The position numbers and the translations under genes are program-made. The notes below the pieces were generated by a model. It saw only the letters and a program-made list of their open reading frames with translations, had not been told where the DNA came from and did no database searches. A stretch of 21,706 bases of DNA, from contig LT636026.1 of the NCBI GenBank assembly GCA_900128565.1, positions 1 to 21,706 of the forward strand, in the 5' to 3' direction. How positions within the stretch are numbered: position 1 is the first letter of the stretch; the number at the start of each line of letters is the position of its first letter. This document shows positions 1 to 9,600 of this stretch, in pieces. Source of the DNA: Stramenopiles sp. TOSAG23-6. Its lineage: Eukaryota; Sar.

Positions 1-13
1 AATTTTAAATTTT

Positions 14-44
<31 letters not shown>

Positions 45-168
45 CGTTTTTTTCGGGAATAGTACGGATACCCGGCACCCAAGTATTTCATGATAAAATT
101 TTCATTATTGTCTTTTATTTTTTTAAATTTTTCATCAAAGACAACAATGTGCCTAAACTAAAGAGCTA
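1..168. other. AT-rich non-coding edge with long T homopolymer
   Basis: The window starts with short AATTTTA-type repeats and then a run of about 28 T (positions 17 to 44), followed by T-rich sequence up to the stop codon of the MRPL46-like gene. No open frame with recognisable protein content was seen. It is probably the 3' flank of the minus-strand gene. The homopolymer is not telomeric, because no telomere-type repeat is present. Confidence 0.6.
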
Positions 169-1200
169 TTATAACACTTGTACTGAAATATCAAGAAGTT
201 CAGGCTCAAAATATTCAGATAACTCATTCTTAGTAACCCAAGCATAGTCAACAAGTTCTTCAGAAACTGAAACATTTGGCTGTCCAGAAACGAAAATCGA
301 TCTATAAAAATAGACTTTTGCACCATAAAATTCTCCAGATTTTCTGACTTCTTTAGGGAATTCGTACGCATAATACGCAGATGGGGCATTAGATAAGAAG
401 TACACATCCAAATCATCTCCTAATTCTTCTTTTGTTTCCCTCTCTACAGTTCTTCGAAGTGTCTCATCAGTTTCTTTGAAGCCACCTTGAGGAAATTGCC
501 AACTATTGTTTTCTCTATCTTTTTTAACAATTAGGTATAAATCTTCTGCTAATGCACGATTCATCGATTTACGATCATTAGATTTATCAGCTTCTGTAAT
601 TCGAGGAGCTGGTTCAAATTCTAGTTCGAAAAGGTGCGCCCTCAACTGCTCATCGGCAATGTCAAGTGTCTCTTTTAATTGTTCTGCGGCCTCTGTATCT
701 CCCGCTGCTGCTGCTTCTTTCAATTTTGCTTTCTGATCAATGATTTTTTGAGCTTCTTGACGAGTTTCATCATAATATTCCTTTTTTGAATAAAAATCAT
801 CAGATATCCCATACTTCATGTCTTTATGACGTTCGTTCTGCATAATATTGTGCTCCACCTCCCAGTCCTCCAAGTCAGGCACTATTATCGCTGGACGAAC
901 AACAAAATTTGCAGCGACGGTGCGCCACGTTTTCCCTTCCTTTATCGCTTTAGCTTCCATCCTTTGAAGATTAGCTTCAAACTTTTTATCTTTTTCAGCA
1001 TAGAATCTTTTCCATTTACCCTTGTCAGCGCGTCGAGATTCTGTGGCCGCAGGTGGATTTTTATAGCTGGAACCTTTTTTTGGTTGACCTTTCTTCCAAC
1101 GTTTGACAGATAACATACGTAAGGATTGAAATCTATTTACAGATATAGATGTACTACTAGGACATACGCGCATTACATGCCGAGATATAACTTGAAACAT
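169..1200 (-). CDS. MRPL46: Mitochondrial large-subunit ribosomal protein L46 (Nudix fold)
   Basis: A 343-residue protein if translation starts at the ATG at 1200. The open frame runs a few codons further upstream but has no ATG there. The N-terminus (MFQVISRHVMRVC...) is rich in Arg, Ser and hydrophobics with almost no acidic residues, as expected for a mitochondrial presequence, and this supports the start. A Lys-rich segment follows, then the block VVRPAIIVPDLEDWE, a charged helical stretch, and a Nudix domain. The Nudix box at about residues 240 to 262 (GFKETDETLRRTVERETKEELG) keeps the G-x5-E-x7-RE-x2-EE-x-G pattern. In known family members L46 is a structural mitoribosome component in the mitochondrial matrix, so hydrolase activity cannot be assumed from the intact box. 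The gene has no intron. It is transcribed divergently from the kinesin gene, about 270 bp away. Confidence 0.85.
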   Translation of the reverse strand: MFQVISRHVMRVCPSSTSISVNRFQSLRMLSVKRWKKGQPKKGSSYKNPPAATESRRADKGKWKRFYAEKDKKFEANLQRMEAKAIKEGKTWRTVAANFVVRPAIIVPDLEDWEVEHNIMQNERHKDMKYGISDDFYSKKEYYDETRQEAQKIIDQKAKLKEAAAAGDTEAAEQLKETLDIADEQLRAHLFELEFEPAPRITEADKSNDRKSMNRALAEDLYLIVKKDRENNSWQFPQGGFKETDETLRRTVERETKEELGDDLDVYFLSNAPSAYYAYEFPKEVRKSGEFYGAKVYFYRSIFVSGQPNVSVSEELVDYAWVTKNELSEYFEPELLDISVQVL

Positions 1201-1287
1201 TGGATAATCAATGAATTTAGACAAGTCCCTGTAGTAATGCTACTTGTGTAGATGGTAGTAGTGAGCAATCCTTCGATGATCTGAAAT

Positions 1288-1305
1288 TATATAAAAAGGC
1301 ACGTG
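1288..1305. promoter_or_regulatory. TATA-like element abutting a CACGTG box
   Basis: In the 270-bp spacer between the divergent MRPL46-like and kinesin genes, the string TATATAAAAAGG (1288 to 1299) is followed directly by the palindrome CACGTG (1300 to 1305). It lies about 165 bp upstream of the kinesin ATG and about 90 bp from the other start codon. The arrangement resembles a core promoter with a bHLH/bZIP-type site. This rests on motif resemblance only, since AT-rich DNA gives TATA-like strings by chance. Confidence 0.25.
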
Positions 1306-1470
1306 TCCGTGGTCGGAAGAATTCAATTCGTACGAAAATTTCCTACTTGGTGATGTTTGATTTTTTCCTCTTTTTCTTTCCGTTGTGTAACCGTTGGCAA
1401 ACGTCTTCTTCTTGATTTCATAGATTACTACATTTATATCTATCTAGTCTAGAGGTGTCATTGACTCACC

Positions 1471-3592
1471 ATGAACCAAAGTTCTTATAGTGCTGCTGAT
1501 GATACGAGAGATAAAGTGCGTGTGGTAGTACGTGTCAGACCAGTATTACACTATGAGAGTGATCACATGGTTGTCGTTCGCGCTTCTTCAAGCGGTCAAA
1601 GTGTGAAAGTTTCTTCTACAGCCCCTTCGATGCGTGCTTCTGATAAGGGTGACGTCCGTGCGAATCGCAGAGAGTTTGCTTTTGATCGTTGCTTTGGTGG
1701 TGAATCAACCCAGGAGTACTTTTTCGATGCATGTGGAGTCAAAGATCTCTTACATGCGGGGTTGAATGGATATTGTGCAACAGTGTTTGCTTTTGGTCAG
1801 ACCGGAAGTGGAAAGACGTATACTATGACAGGTCCTCCAGAGTCAGTAGAAGAACCAAAAGTATCGAAAAAAGTATCAAAACTAACCAGTAATAATAGAA
1901 GTATGAATCACACTCCAGTCAAATTTGATGAATATTCTGGTGGTCTTGTCCCTCGTTCTATGAAGTATATTTTTACTTGTATTAATTCAATTCCAAAAAG
2001 TAATATTATCGTGCGCGCGTCGTACTGTGAGATATATAATGAAAATGTATACGACTTGTTGAATTTAACGTTAGAACCTTTGCCAGTACGATTTGATGCT
2101 GATGCGGGTTTCTATGTTCAAGGTCTATTGATAGCGACGTGTGACAACCTCAATGATGTTATGATGGTGATGAATGAAGGTTTAACAAATCGACGAACGG
2201 GATCTCACGAGCTTAATAAAGATACATCCCGATCTCACTCAATATTTACATTATATATAGAGTCGGAAGGAGTAAACTCTACAACAGGCAAGTCTTCGAC
2301 GAGATTTGGAAAATTATCTTTTATAGACTTGGCCGGAAGTGAAAAAGTGAAAAAGACCAAAGTGACTGGCGCAGGATTAATTGAAGCAACGAACGTTAAT
2401 CGTAGCCTCTTTACTTTAGGTAAAATTATATCATTACTGAGTGATCAAGCAGGTGATAGCAAACAAAGCCAAAATCGAAGTGGTTCAGCTAATGTTAAGC
2501 ATATTCCATACCGAGACTCAAAATTAACTAAACTTTTAATGGACTCCCTTGTATGTTTTCATCATGAATTTCAAATTTGTTTTTTTTTCATACGAAATTT
2601 TGTACCTAACAATTTTTTTTTGTAATTTTTTTTTTCACAATACATGTATGTTTTCATAATGAATTTTAATTTGTTTTTCTAGAAAAGTTAGTCCCTAACG
2701 AATTTTGAATTTAACATATTTTTCAACATTACATGGAGGTACTTCAAAAACGCTAATGATAGCATGTGCATCCCCGGGAGATAAATTTATATCCGAAACA
2801 TTATCAACGTTTTATTTCGCCACTCGCGCAAAAAATATTGTAAACAAGCCAATGGTTAAATTAAAACCAAAGGAACAGTTTGTCATTAGCTTACAAACTG
2901 AAGTAGTGGAATTAAGAAAAGAAAATAAATATTTGCGCAAACAATTGTCTATACCAAAACGAGAACGGAATATTCGAGAAGATTTGATGAGTCAAAATAG
3001 TGGTAGTAATAGTAATACAAATGTTTATGATAGGTATGCTGCAGGTTCAGGAGTAAATGCAATTAAATTAACAACACGAAGGAAAAACACAAAATCAAGT
3101 TCGATGCTTTTAGGAGCAAAAAGAGGAAATATAGGAAGTAGAGGAAGTGATTTTTCACGCCTTCGTCAACCTCGAATATATAGTGGGTTTATGCGTCCTA
3201 ATAGGAATACTAAATCAAGGCGTTCACAAAATAGTGAAAACATTTACACTTTTGAAAAAAGCAATAGTAACCCGTCTGTTGACAGTTTTCAGTCCAGTAA
3301 TAGTAATGGCATTTCAAGTAAATATATTCAAAATAGTAGACATAGTAGGACTAGTACAAAGGAATCATATGTACACGACCAAAACCAAACGGAAAATACT
3401 GAAATGAAAAATAAATATGAAGAAGAAGTTCGAAAAATGACTGAAGAGCGAGACGAAGCTCGCAGATTTTGTTGTACTACTTCAGCAAAGTTACACGCGA
3501 TGGAAATCGAAAATGAAAAATTACAAGATAGGCTTCGCCACGTAGAGGCTGTGTTTATAGATTCACAGATACAAGATAGAAATAATATATAA
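1471..3592 (+). CDS. Kinesin motor protein, KIF12-like
   Basis: Two exons, 1471-2550 and 2735-3592, join in frame to 645 codons. The motor domain is N-terminal. It has the P-loop GQTGSGKTYTM (about residue 109), the switch I motif NKDTSRSHSIF (about 249) and the switch II motif DLAGSEK (about 286). The terminal block [31 protein letters not shown] spans the exon junction. Features such as GLVPRSM, EIYNENVYDLL and RPLPVRF-like text resemble animal KIF12 more than other kinesins, as recalled from the family. After the neck a short coiled coil (about residues 440 to 465), a Ser/Asn-rich basic linker and a C-terminal coiled coil follow. It probably moves on microtubules, perhaps in cilium or spindle function, but the exact role is not shown. 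The single interruption holds two introner copies in tandem. The codon after the first exon would run into in-intron stops without removal. Confidence 0.85.
2551..2645 (+). mobile_element. Introner copy K1 (first of a tandem pair, kinesin gene)
   Basis: A 95-bp AT-rich element starting GTATGTTTTCATCATGAAT and ending CACAATACAT. It carries CATACGAAATTTTGTACC followed by CTAAC, the branch-point-like motif, with 35 bases between the motif and the 3' end. It starts right after the codon CTT of the conserved kinesin segment MDSL. The next element copy begins at the very next base, so K1 is not followed by exon sequence. Intron function follows from restoration of [10 protein letters not shown] when both copies are removed. 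Mobile origin is inferred from similarity to the other copies in this window. Confidence 0.85.
2646..2734 (+). mobile_element. Introner copy K2 (second of a tandem pair, kinesin gene)
   Basis: An 89-bp element starting GTATGTTTTCATAATGAAT and ending CAACATTACAT, directly abutting copy K1. The branch-like motif is CCCTAAC, 35 bases before the 3' end. The middle has diverged from the family: TCTAGAAAAGTTAGT replaces the usual TACGAAATTTTGTA. Exon 2 starts at 2735 with GGAGGT, which restores the kinesin motif LGGTSKT. Ending at any nearby AG would shift the frame, so the boundary is GT...AT (or an equivalent one-to-two-base shift). Confidence 0.85.
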
Positions 3593-3759
3593 AAAACATT
3601 GATGACATTATCCATACAGAATGTTGTATAGAGGTTTGACATTTTTCAGAATAATTTTTAGTACAAAACTGCTACAAAACTTCAAATTAGTCAAGATATG
3701 AAAATTGCGAATTGTACGCATTGCAATAGTTAAATTATACTTTATTATATTTACGCGTA

Positions 3760-4407
3760 TTAATTTAAGATAAAGGCAACTATTGATTCAACTTCATTAT
3801 TGTTTTCCAAACTGTTGACTCGTACTGTTATCGACTTTGATATTTTCTCAATAAAGAACTGAAGTTTTCGAGACTCTTCCTGCCCGATATCATTCATTAA
3901 AAACACACCTGTAACTGGAGGGTATTCAGCATATTGTTCTATCTGTTTGAAGACTCTAAGCTTGTTTACAAAACACTGCATCGCATAATTTGGGGTAGGA
4001 GATAATCGATTTAATTCTGACGACGCAAACGTTATTGCAGAACATAGTGTTTCAGATACCATTTCGGATGTAACTTTATCTCTATTTGTAACCACTGAAT
4101 CGGGACTTGAAGGTTTACTAACTGACGACACATTAGTTTTATATTTTCCCCCTCCCGTTAGTGCCACCCGAATAAAATCACGATCAGTCGATTCACACCC
4201 GTAAATAATTGTTGGTTCCACAATATCAACACTCTGATTGACCTCCTTTTTCAGCGCATTCACTGCTTTTACGTTATTACCAATTATGAGATACGAACCT
4301 GGAAGTTTACAGGTTTCCTTTTCAAGTTTTTTTTTTTGGTGTTTATTACGACGTTGTTTACGGTGCTTATGATGACTTGAACGACTTTTCTTATGTGCTT
4401 GATGCAT
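3760..4407 (-). CDS. Uncharacterised basic protein, possible nucleolar RNA-binding
   Basis: A 215-residue, single-exon gene with a clear ATG. The first 30 residues are almost all Lys, Arg, His, Ser and Gln (MHQAHKKSRSSHHKHRKQRRN...), a composition typical of nuclear or nucleolar proteins. Then comes a compact region with SYLIIGNNVKAVNALKKE and later TIIYGCESTDRDFIRVAL, followed by a helical C-terminal half (CFVNKLRVFKQIEQY, GVFLMNDIGQEESRKLQFFIEKI). The segment LIIGNNVKAVNAL loosely recalls the L7Ae/Rpp38-type LxIGxNxVxxAL pattern, but I could not extend the match, so this remains a weak suggestion. It lies tail to tail with the kinesin gene and head to head with the RSPH14-like gene. No intron. 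Confidence 0.7.
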   Translation of the reverse strand: MHQAHKKSRSSHHKHRKQRRNKHQKKKLEKETCKLPGSYLIIGNNVKAVNALKKEVNQSVDIVEPTIIYGCESTDRDFIRVALTGGGKYKTNVSSVSKPSSPDSVVTNRDKVTSEMVSETLCSAITFASSELNRLSPTPNYAMQCFVNKLRVFKQIEQYAEYPPVTGVFLMNDIGQEESRKLQFFIEKISKSITVRVNSLENNNEVESIVAFILN

Positions 4408-4660
4408 TGTCGCAATATCCCAAGATTTTTCCTAAAGAGCTATCTAAATCTGTAGCTACAAAGTATCTTTCAGAAGAATCTAACTAACCTAGCTAATGAC
4501 CATCATGCATCAAATGTCATTGTGAAACCGTAAAAAAAAAAAATGACTTGCGTGACTTGACTTGTCGTCGTGTCAAACTGTATCTTTGAATCTCTTAGTT
4601 CTGTAATTTGAATCTGAAATCGAAATCTTTGAATATCTTACTGTAATTTCCAAAGGAAGA

Positions 4661-6294
4661 ATGTTGCGAGCATGGAAACGAAACACTGGTAAAAATTATG
4701 TACCGCCTAGAGCTTTCCAAGACCCCCTTTCACTATATACCCATGAAAATAAAGGCGAACCTAGAAAAATCAATGACAAGCAGGTGACCTTATCCTATGG
4801 AGATCGATTGGTTCCAAATTTGATAGCAAGGTTATCTGAGAATGATCCATTAGTAATTAGGCACACAATGTCTATAATCGAAGAGAGAGTAGTAAGAAAT
4901 CCAAAACACGTTTCTATTGCAGTACACTGCGGTCTCATTAATCAATTAAATGATCTTTCTATAAAATTTGCTGTAGCCAAGGATGATAATTCTTGGGACC
5001 CAGCCACTGCAGTATCAGCAGTGACTTGTCTTGGTCATCTATCGAGTACCCGGATGGCTAGAATAAAAATGATGGAGACAACTACCTTATCATGCCTCAG
5101 AAAGTGCATGAATGAAATGTCACCTCGTACTCTACAAACTTTAGCTTTTGACACTTTATTAAAATTGAGTTTTTATCGTGAAATTTGTACCAATTTACTG
5201 CTCGTTAAAAGCACTAAAAAACACGAAGAAAGGACAGGGGAAAGATATATAAATAATGGATTAATGAAGGATCTAGTATCTGTCTGTCCAAAATGGGAGA
5301 AAAAGTATTGCCGAAGAGAACTTGAGGAAATGAACCCTCAAGAAGAGGAAGAAATTGTTTTAAAAGGAAAAGGAAGAATGTGTGTTTCATTTTTTTTCAA
5401 TTTCGAATTTTTTTTTCGTACGAAATTTTGTACCTAACGAAAAACAATTTGAAATATTTTTCCAAAATACATGGCCCGAATAGAATATGAAGCTAAATTA
5501 AAAAAAAGAGAAGATGCCCAGAGGCTTCGAGCTGCAGAGCTTGCAGCATTAACACCACCAGAAATTATTGCGAAACATTTATTGCTTGTTCGAAATCTTT
5601 GTTCTTGTCAAATTGGTATTAAGCAAGCCCAAGATGAAGACGTGCGTTTTAATCCTTTTTTTTTTATTATTTATTTCGATTTAAAAAATTCAAAATGTTT
5701 TTTTACCTAACAAATATTCGTATTTGACATAGTATACCACAATTGTATGTCGTTCAAAAATGTGTTCGTCAATTACAAAATAAACATGGAAGTCTTCGAT
5801 CAGAGGCTACAAGACTTCTTCAAATTTTAACATTAAGCAAAGAAGGTGTTGATGCTGCAATATCAACAGGTCTATCAGATGTTGGGGAGGAGGCCAAATT
5901 AACAACAGGAATTCGCGCTAAAGTTATTTCAGGAGCTAGACCTGGTGCTATCAAAGCTTTAGTAGATTTATTGAAAGACCCTTTATGCATTGTTCGCCGT
6001 GCTGCGACAGGAACATTAATGTCACTTGTAGTGAATATCGAAGGGAAGAAACAATTTTTAAAGATTGAAGGAGTTCAACCACTAGTTTATTCTTTGAACC
6101 ACGAAATTGATTTATGGACAAAACAAAATGCGATACAAATCGTCGCTACGTTGGCGTGTTTGCCTGCCGCACGAATGACGTTGAGGAAGTGGAAAGTTGA
6201 AGAAGCCCTTGAAAATCTTGCAGATAATTCAAATAATACAACCATAGATGAACTTAGTAAAGTGTCACTTGAAGCTCTTCGTTGGGATCCATAA
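4661..6294 (+). CDS. Armadillo-repeat radial spoke protein, RSPH14-like
   Basis: Three exons, 4661-5379, 5473-5641 and 5749-6294, join in frame to 478 codons (477 residues). The N-terminal part (SYGDRLVPNLIARLSENDPLVIRHTMSIIEERVVRNPKHVSIAVHCGLI) and the C-terminal part (LLKDPLCIVRRAATGTLMSLVVNIEGKKQF, then LVYSLNHEIDLWTKQNAIQIVATLA) have the helical spacing of armadillo repeats and resemble radial spoke head 14 as recalled from animals. The animal protein is shorter (about 350 residues). The extra length here is mainly a charged insertion, about residues 185 to 260, rich in Glu, Lys and Arg, that contains the first junction. A role in axonemal radial spokes is inferred from similarity. Both introns are introner copies. 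The second junction restores QDEDV-VQKCVRQL. Confidence 0.72.
5380..5472 (+). mobile_element. Introner copy R1 (RSPH14-like gene, first intron)
   Basis: A 93-bp element starting GTGTGTTTCATTTTTTTTC and ending CCAAAATACAT. It carries the perfect 12-base palindrome TTTCGTACGAAA and then TTTTGTACCTAAC, 34 bases before the 3' end. The exon before it ends AAT and the exon after starts GG, joining as AGA ATG GCC (R-M-A). ATG occurs at both edges, so the boundary can slide by up to three bases without changing the spliced product. The right third is nearly identical to the copy in the minus-strand gene near 11.4 kb. Confidence 0.85.
5642..5748 (+). mobile_element. Introner copy R2 (RSPH14-like gene, second intron), most diverged
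   Basis: A 107-bp element starting GTGCGTTTTAATCC and ending CCACAATTGTAT. It keeps TTTACCTAAC, 37 bases before the 3' end, but has lost the TACGAAATTTTG block. It ends in TAT rather than CAT. Reading frame requires that the exon ending GAC joins an exon starting GTC, giving ED-VV. It seems to be an older or different subfamily member, and its boundaries rest mostly on frame. Confidence 0.72.
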
Positions 6295-6671
6295 TTTTAA
6301 TGCAGTTTTAAAAAATATATTGTAATTATTTCTTTTAATTTTTATTTTATCTATCAAATTTTCATTAAAGCTGCAGGTGAAAATTAAATTAATAAATTTG
6401 AAAAATTTCAAAATTATGATAAGATTATTCAAATCTCAATCTCAAATCTAAAGAAGGTCCTAAAGAAGTTTAAACGAAGTTTAAGCAATTATTCGTTACC
6501 CGGTACAATCACGAATTATCAACTGAATAATAAGCCATATTTCGTGTGTGATCAAAATTGACATGCGAATGCGCGCTGGCTTCGAGCCTGACTCAAGATT
6601 AGTGGTGTCTCTCGGTTTCTTTTGTTTATCGTGCGCTTTTTTGAGATTTTATTCCCAACATTACAACAACT
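6295..6671. other. Intergenic spacer, RSPH14-like to GIGYF-like gene
   Basis: A 377-bp stretch with no supported gene. The left half is very AT-rich and should include the 3' UTR of the RSPH14-like gene. The right half is richer in GC (around ATGCGAATGCGCGCTGGC, 6563 to 6580) and probably holds the promoter and 5' UTR of the downstream same-strand gene. No convincing TATA element, RNA gene or introner copy was seen. Confidence 0.5.
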
Positions 6672-9600
6672 ATGGCCGAGTCATCGGATGTGCAAGTGAA
6701 GATGGGTGAAGTTGATGCGTTAAATTTTGGTCCGTCTTGGATGGATAAAGGATTTGCACCACCAGCTTCCCCGAAACTTGCAGGTCGTGTGGTATCCCAA
6801 CGACCTAAATACGTGTACAGTGTTCAGGAATTACGTTCGTTTCACAAACCTTCGCCTACACTTCCTTCAAAAATGATACTTATTGACGGGGTTATTGTTT
6901 CTGAGTCATTAGATCCGGTGTTTCTTACCCCAGAGGACAAAGATAAGTCCCTTAGCTTGTGGAAGCAGATCCCACAGCTGACCAAATCGAATCGTCGGGG
7001 TAGTGTACCTAACAAATCAGATTCTCGGCGTGACACTCGTGGTGTAAATGGTTTCAACTCCTCAAATCAAAGAGGAAAGCCATTTGGAGCTCCTATACAA
7101 AAGACATCTTCTACTATAAAGAGATCGATGGGAATCAATTCTGGTACTTCTGCAGTCAACTCAACAACTTCCAAAAAAGAGTCTGGACTTGCACGCTTCG
7201 AGCGTAATTTGGCTATGCGTTCGTCTCACTCAAGCAACATACCAACATCATCTCTTGCAGTACGCGACAGTAACAGACATAACCGTGGAAATATTATTGG
7301 CAATAATGGTAATGTCTCAGCATTGAAGCGTCATGATAGTTCTGACCACGGTAGTCGTAATGTCTCTAATGATAATGGTGCTTCAGATATGTGGACTCGG
7401 GGAGTGAAAGCACCAGAAAGAAAAGTAAAAAATGAACGTCCTGATAATCTAAAAAGGGATAACTTACGTGGTTTATCTTCGGATTTGTCACGGAACAACT
7501 TATCTGGAGGAGGAATGAAGGACGGTTCTTCTCGGGTATTGTCTTCTTCAAGTTCTCATGCTACTGCTAAGAACCCTAGTGTAGGCCTTGGTATGATGGC
7601 TGCTCAAACTGCTAGATTTGAAGAAATGAAAAAACAAAGACAAAAATCTTCCAGTGTGTCACAACCTTTGTCTGCTACAACTTCAAATGATAGATTAACT
7701 CAAGACATATGGAATGCTATTGGTCGTGGTGGTGAAAGTAGCACTGATAATAGTGGTACTTCAAATCCTAGTCCAAGTAAAATTTTATCTTCCCAGCAAC
7801 TCCAGATGCAGCAAATGCAAATTCGTAACGAGAAGCAACAACAACAAGAACAACAAAAGTTGCAACAACATCAGCAACAATGGTCGGCTAGTCAGCAGCA
7901 AAAAAATACACAACAACCCCAACAACCTCAATATAGTGAGCAATTTGCAGCACATGCCAGCGTCACAGCAACAGCTGCAGCTACGCCTGCACAAAAAACA
8001 CAAGCTAAAATTCAACAGTCCTCTGCATTATGGTGGTATTTAGACCCTCAAGGTAGAGAACAGGGTCCATTTAAGAATATGGATATGCGTGCCTGTACGT
8101 TTTATTTTAATGATTGAACTGCAAGTTATTTTTTTATACGAACTTTTTTTACCTAACAAAGAATTTTGAATTTTACATATTCTCTTCAATACATGGCACC
8201 AACAGGGTTTTTTTAAAAGAAATCTACCGATTCGTCTGGGAAATGGAAGCGATGGTGCAACCTTTAGTGAACTAGGTGCGATTTTTCCAAATTCAGCGGA
8301 AGCATTTTCCGTGAAGCCTCTTATTCCAAAACACGTTGAATCCCCGCCTAAATCTGCTATTTCTCCTACTCAGTTGACGAATCAACAACAGCATCAGTTA
8401 CAAGTACAACACATGATACGCCGTATGCAAGCTATACAATTACAAATGCAACAGATTGCTGCGCAATCTACCCAACATGGCACTACCCAAGCGAGAGAAA
8501 CGATGATGCAATTGCAGACACAATTGTTGCACCAACGATCTCAAATTCAAGCTCATATGCTGCAAATGTCGAATCAACAACAACAACAACAACAACAACA
8601 ACAGAGTCAACAGCATAATCAAGTTCAACAAGCTCAACTACATGCTCAGCGCCAAGCTCAATTACGTTTACAACAACAACAAGCTCAACAACAAGCTCAA
8701 CAACAAGCTCAAATTAAAGCTCAGCAACAAGCTCAAATTAAAGCTCAACAACAAGCTCAAATTAAAGCTCAACAACAAGCTCAAATTAAAGCTCAACAGC
8801 TAGCTCAAATTAAAGCTCAACAGCTAGCTCAAATTAAAGCTCAACAACAAGCTCAACAGCTAGCTCAAATCAAAGCTCAACAACAAGCTCAAATAAAAGC
8901 TCAACAACAAGCTCAACTCAAAGCTCAACAGCAACACCTCAAGCCTTGGGAAAATCCTAATAGCACATCAAAGTCTAATCCCTCGACTTCTACTGCGAAG
9001 AATTTGTCACAACATTCGCCGCGTCAGGCTAAGTCAACTGTGTTAGCTTCTTCTGATTCGTTCTTGGAGAACCAACAAAGAATTCAAATACAAAATCAGC
9101 AAAACGTTTTGAAAGACCAGAGTAGTAAGCGTTCGTCAATGTTATTGCCAAAGACTCAAGAGCAACAAAGCGAATTACTTCTTATTCAACGAGAACAAGA
9201 GAAAGAATTTCAAAAACAACAGCAAAAGCGTGCTTTAGAGAAGGAAAAAATGCAAAGGTTACAGGCGCTTCAGACTGTAAATGCTTCCGCTTGGGGTAAA
9301 AAAAGTAAAAATGTGTCTTCCATTAGTACGGGGAATGGAAAGTCTTTAAAAGAGATTCAGAAAGAAGAACAGGCAAGAGTGGCAGCACAAGAAGCAGCTG
9401 ATAAGCAAGCCGCTGCAGCTGGTGCTCGTGCCAAGGCTGGGCGGACCATGGCAGATCTCGTCGCCGGTAGTAGGAATAACGCAGCTGGTGCACAATGGGT
9501 CCGTGAACAGAGTTTATTGGCTGAATCTGAGGCTATTGCCACTGCAAAGAAACTTTCGTTGTCGGAGATACAGGCAAAGGAACAACTTGAGGTTGAGTTT

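Noticed and set aside
13-44. Long T run at the left edge as a telomere or a transposon poly-A tail
   Set aside because: No telomeric unit, target duplication or reverse-transcriptase sequence is visible. It may be a simple homopolymer.
2551-2740. Canonical 3' splice sites (AG) for the kinesin intron, for example the AG in GGAG just after the element or in TCTAG inside it
   Set aside because: Each breaks the frame or destroys the kinesin motif LGGTSKT, while ending at ACAT restores it exactly.
7003-7017. A 15-base match to the introner core (GTGTACCTAACAAAT) inside exon 1 of the GIGYF-like gene
   Set aside because: The flanks do not match the family, the frame is coherent through it (RRGSVPNKSDSRR), and no GT or ACAT edges surround it. 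Treated as chance.
8440-8637. Minus-strand Leu-rich open frames opposite the Gln-rich region
   Set aside because: They are antisense shadows of CAA/CAG codons with no independent support.
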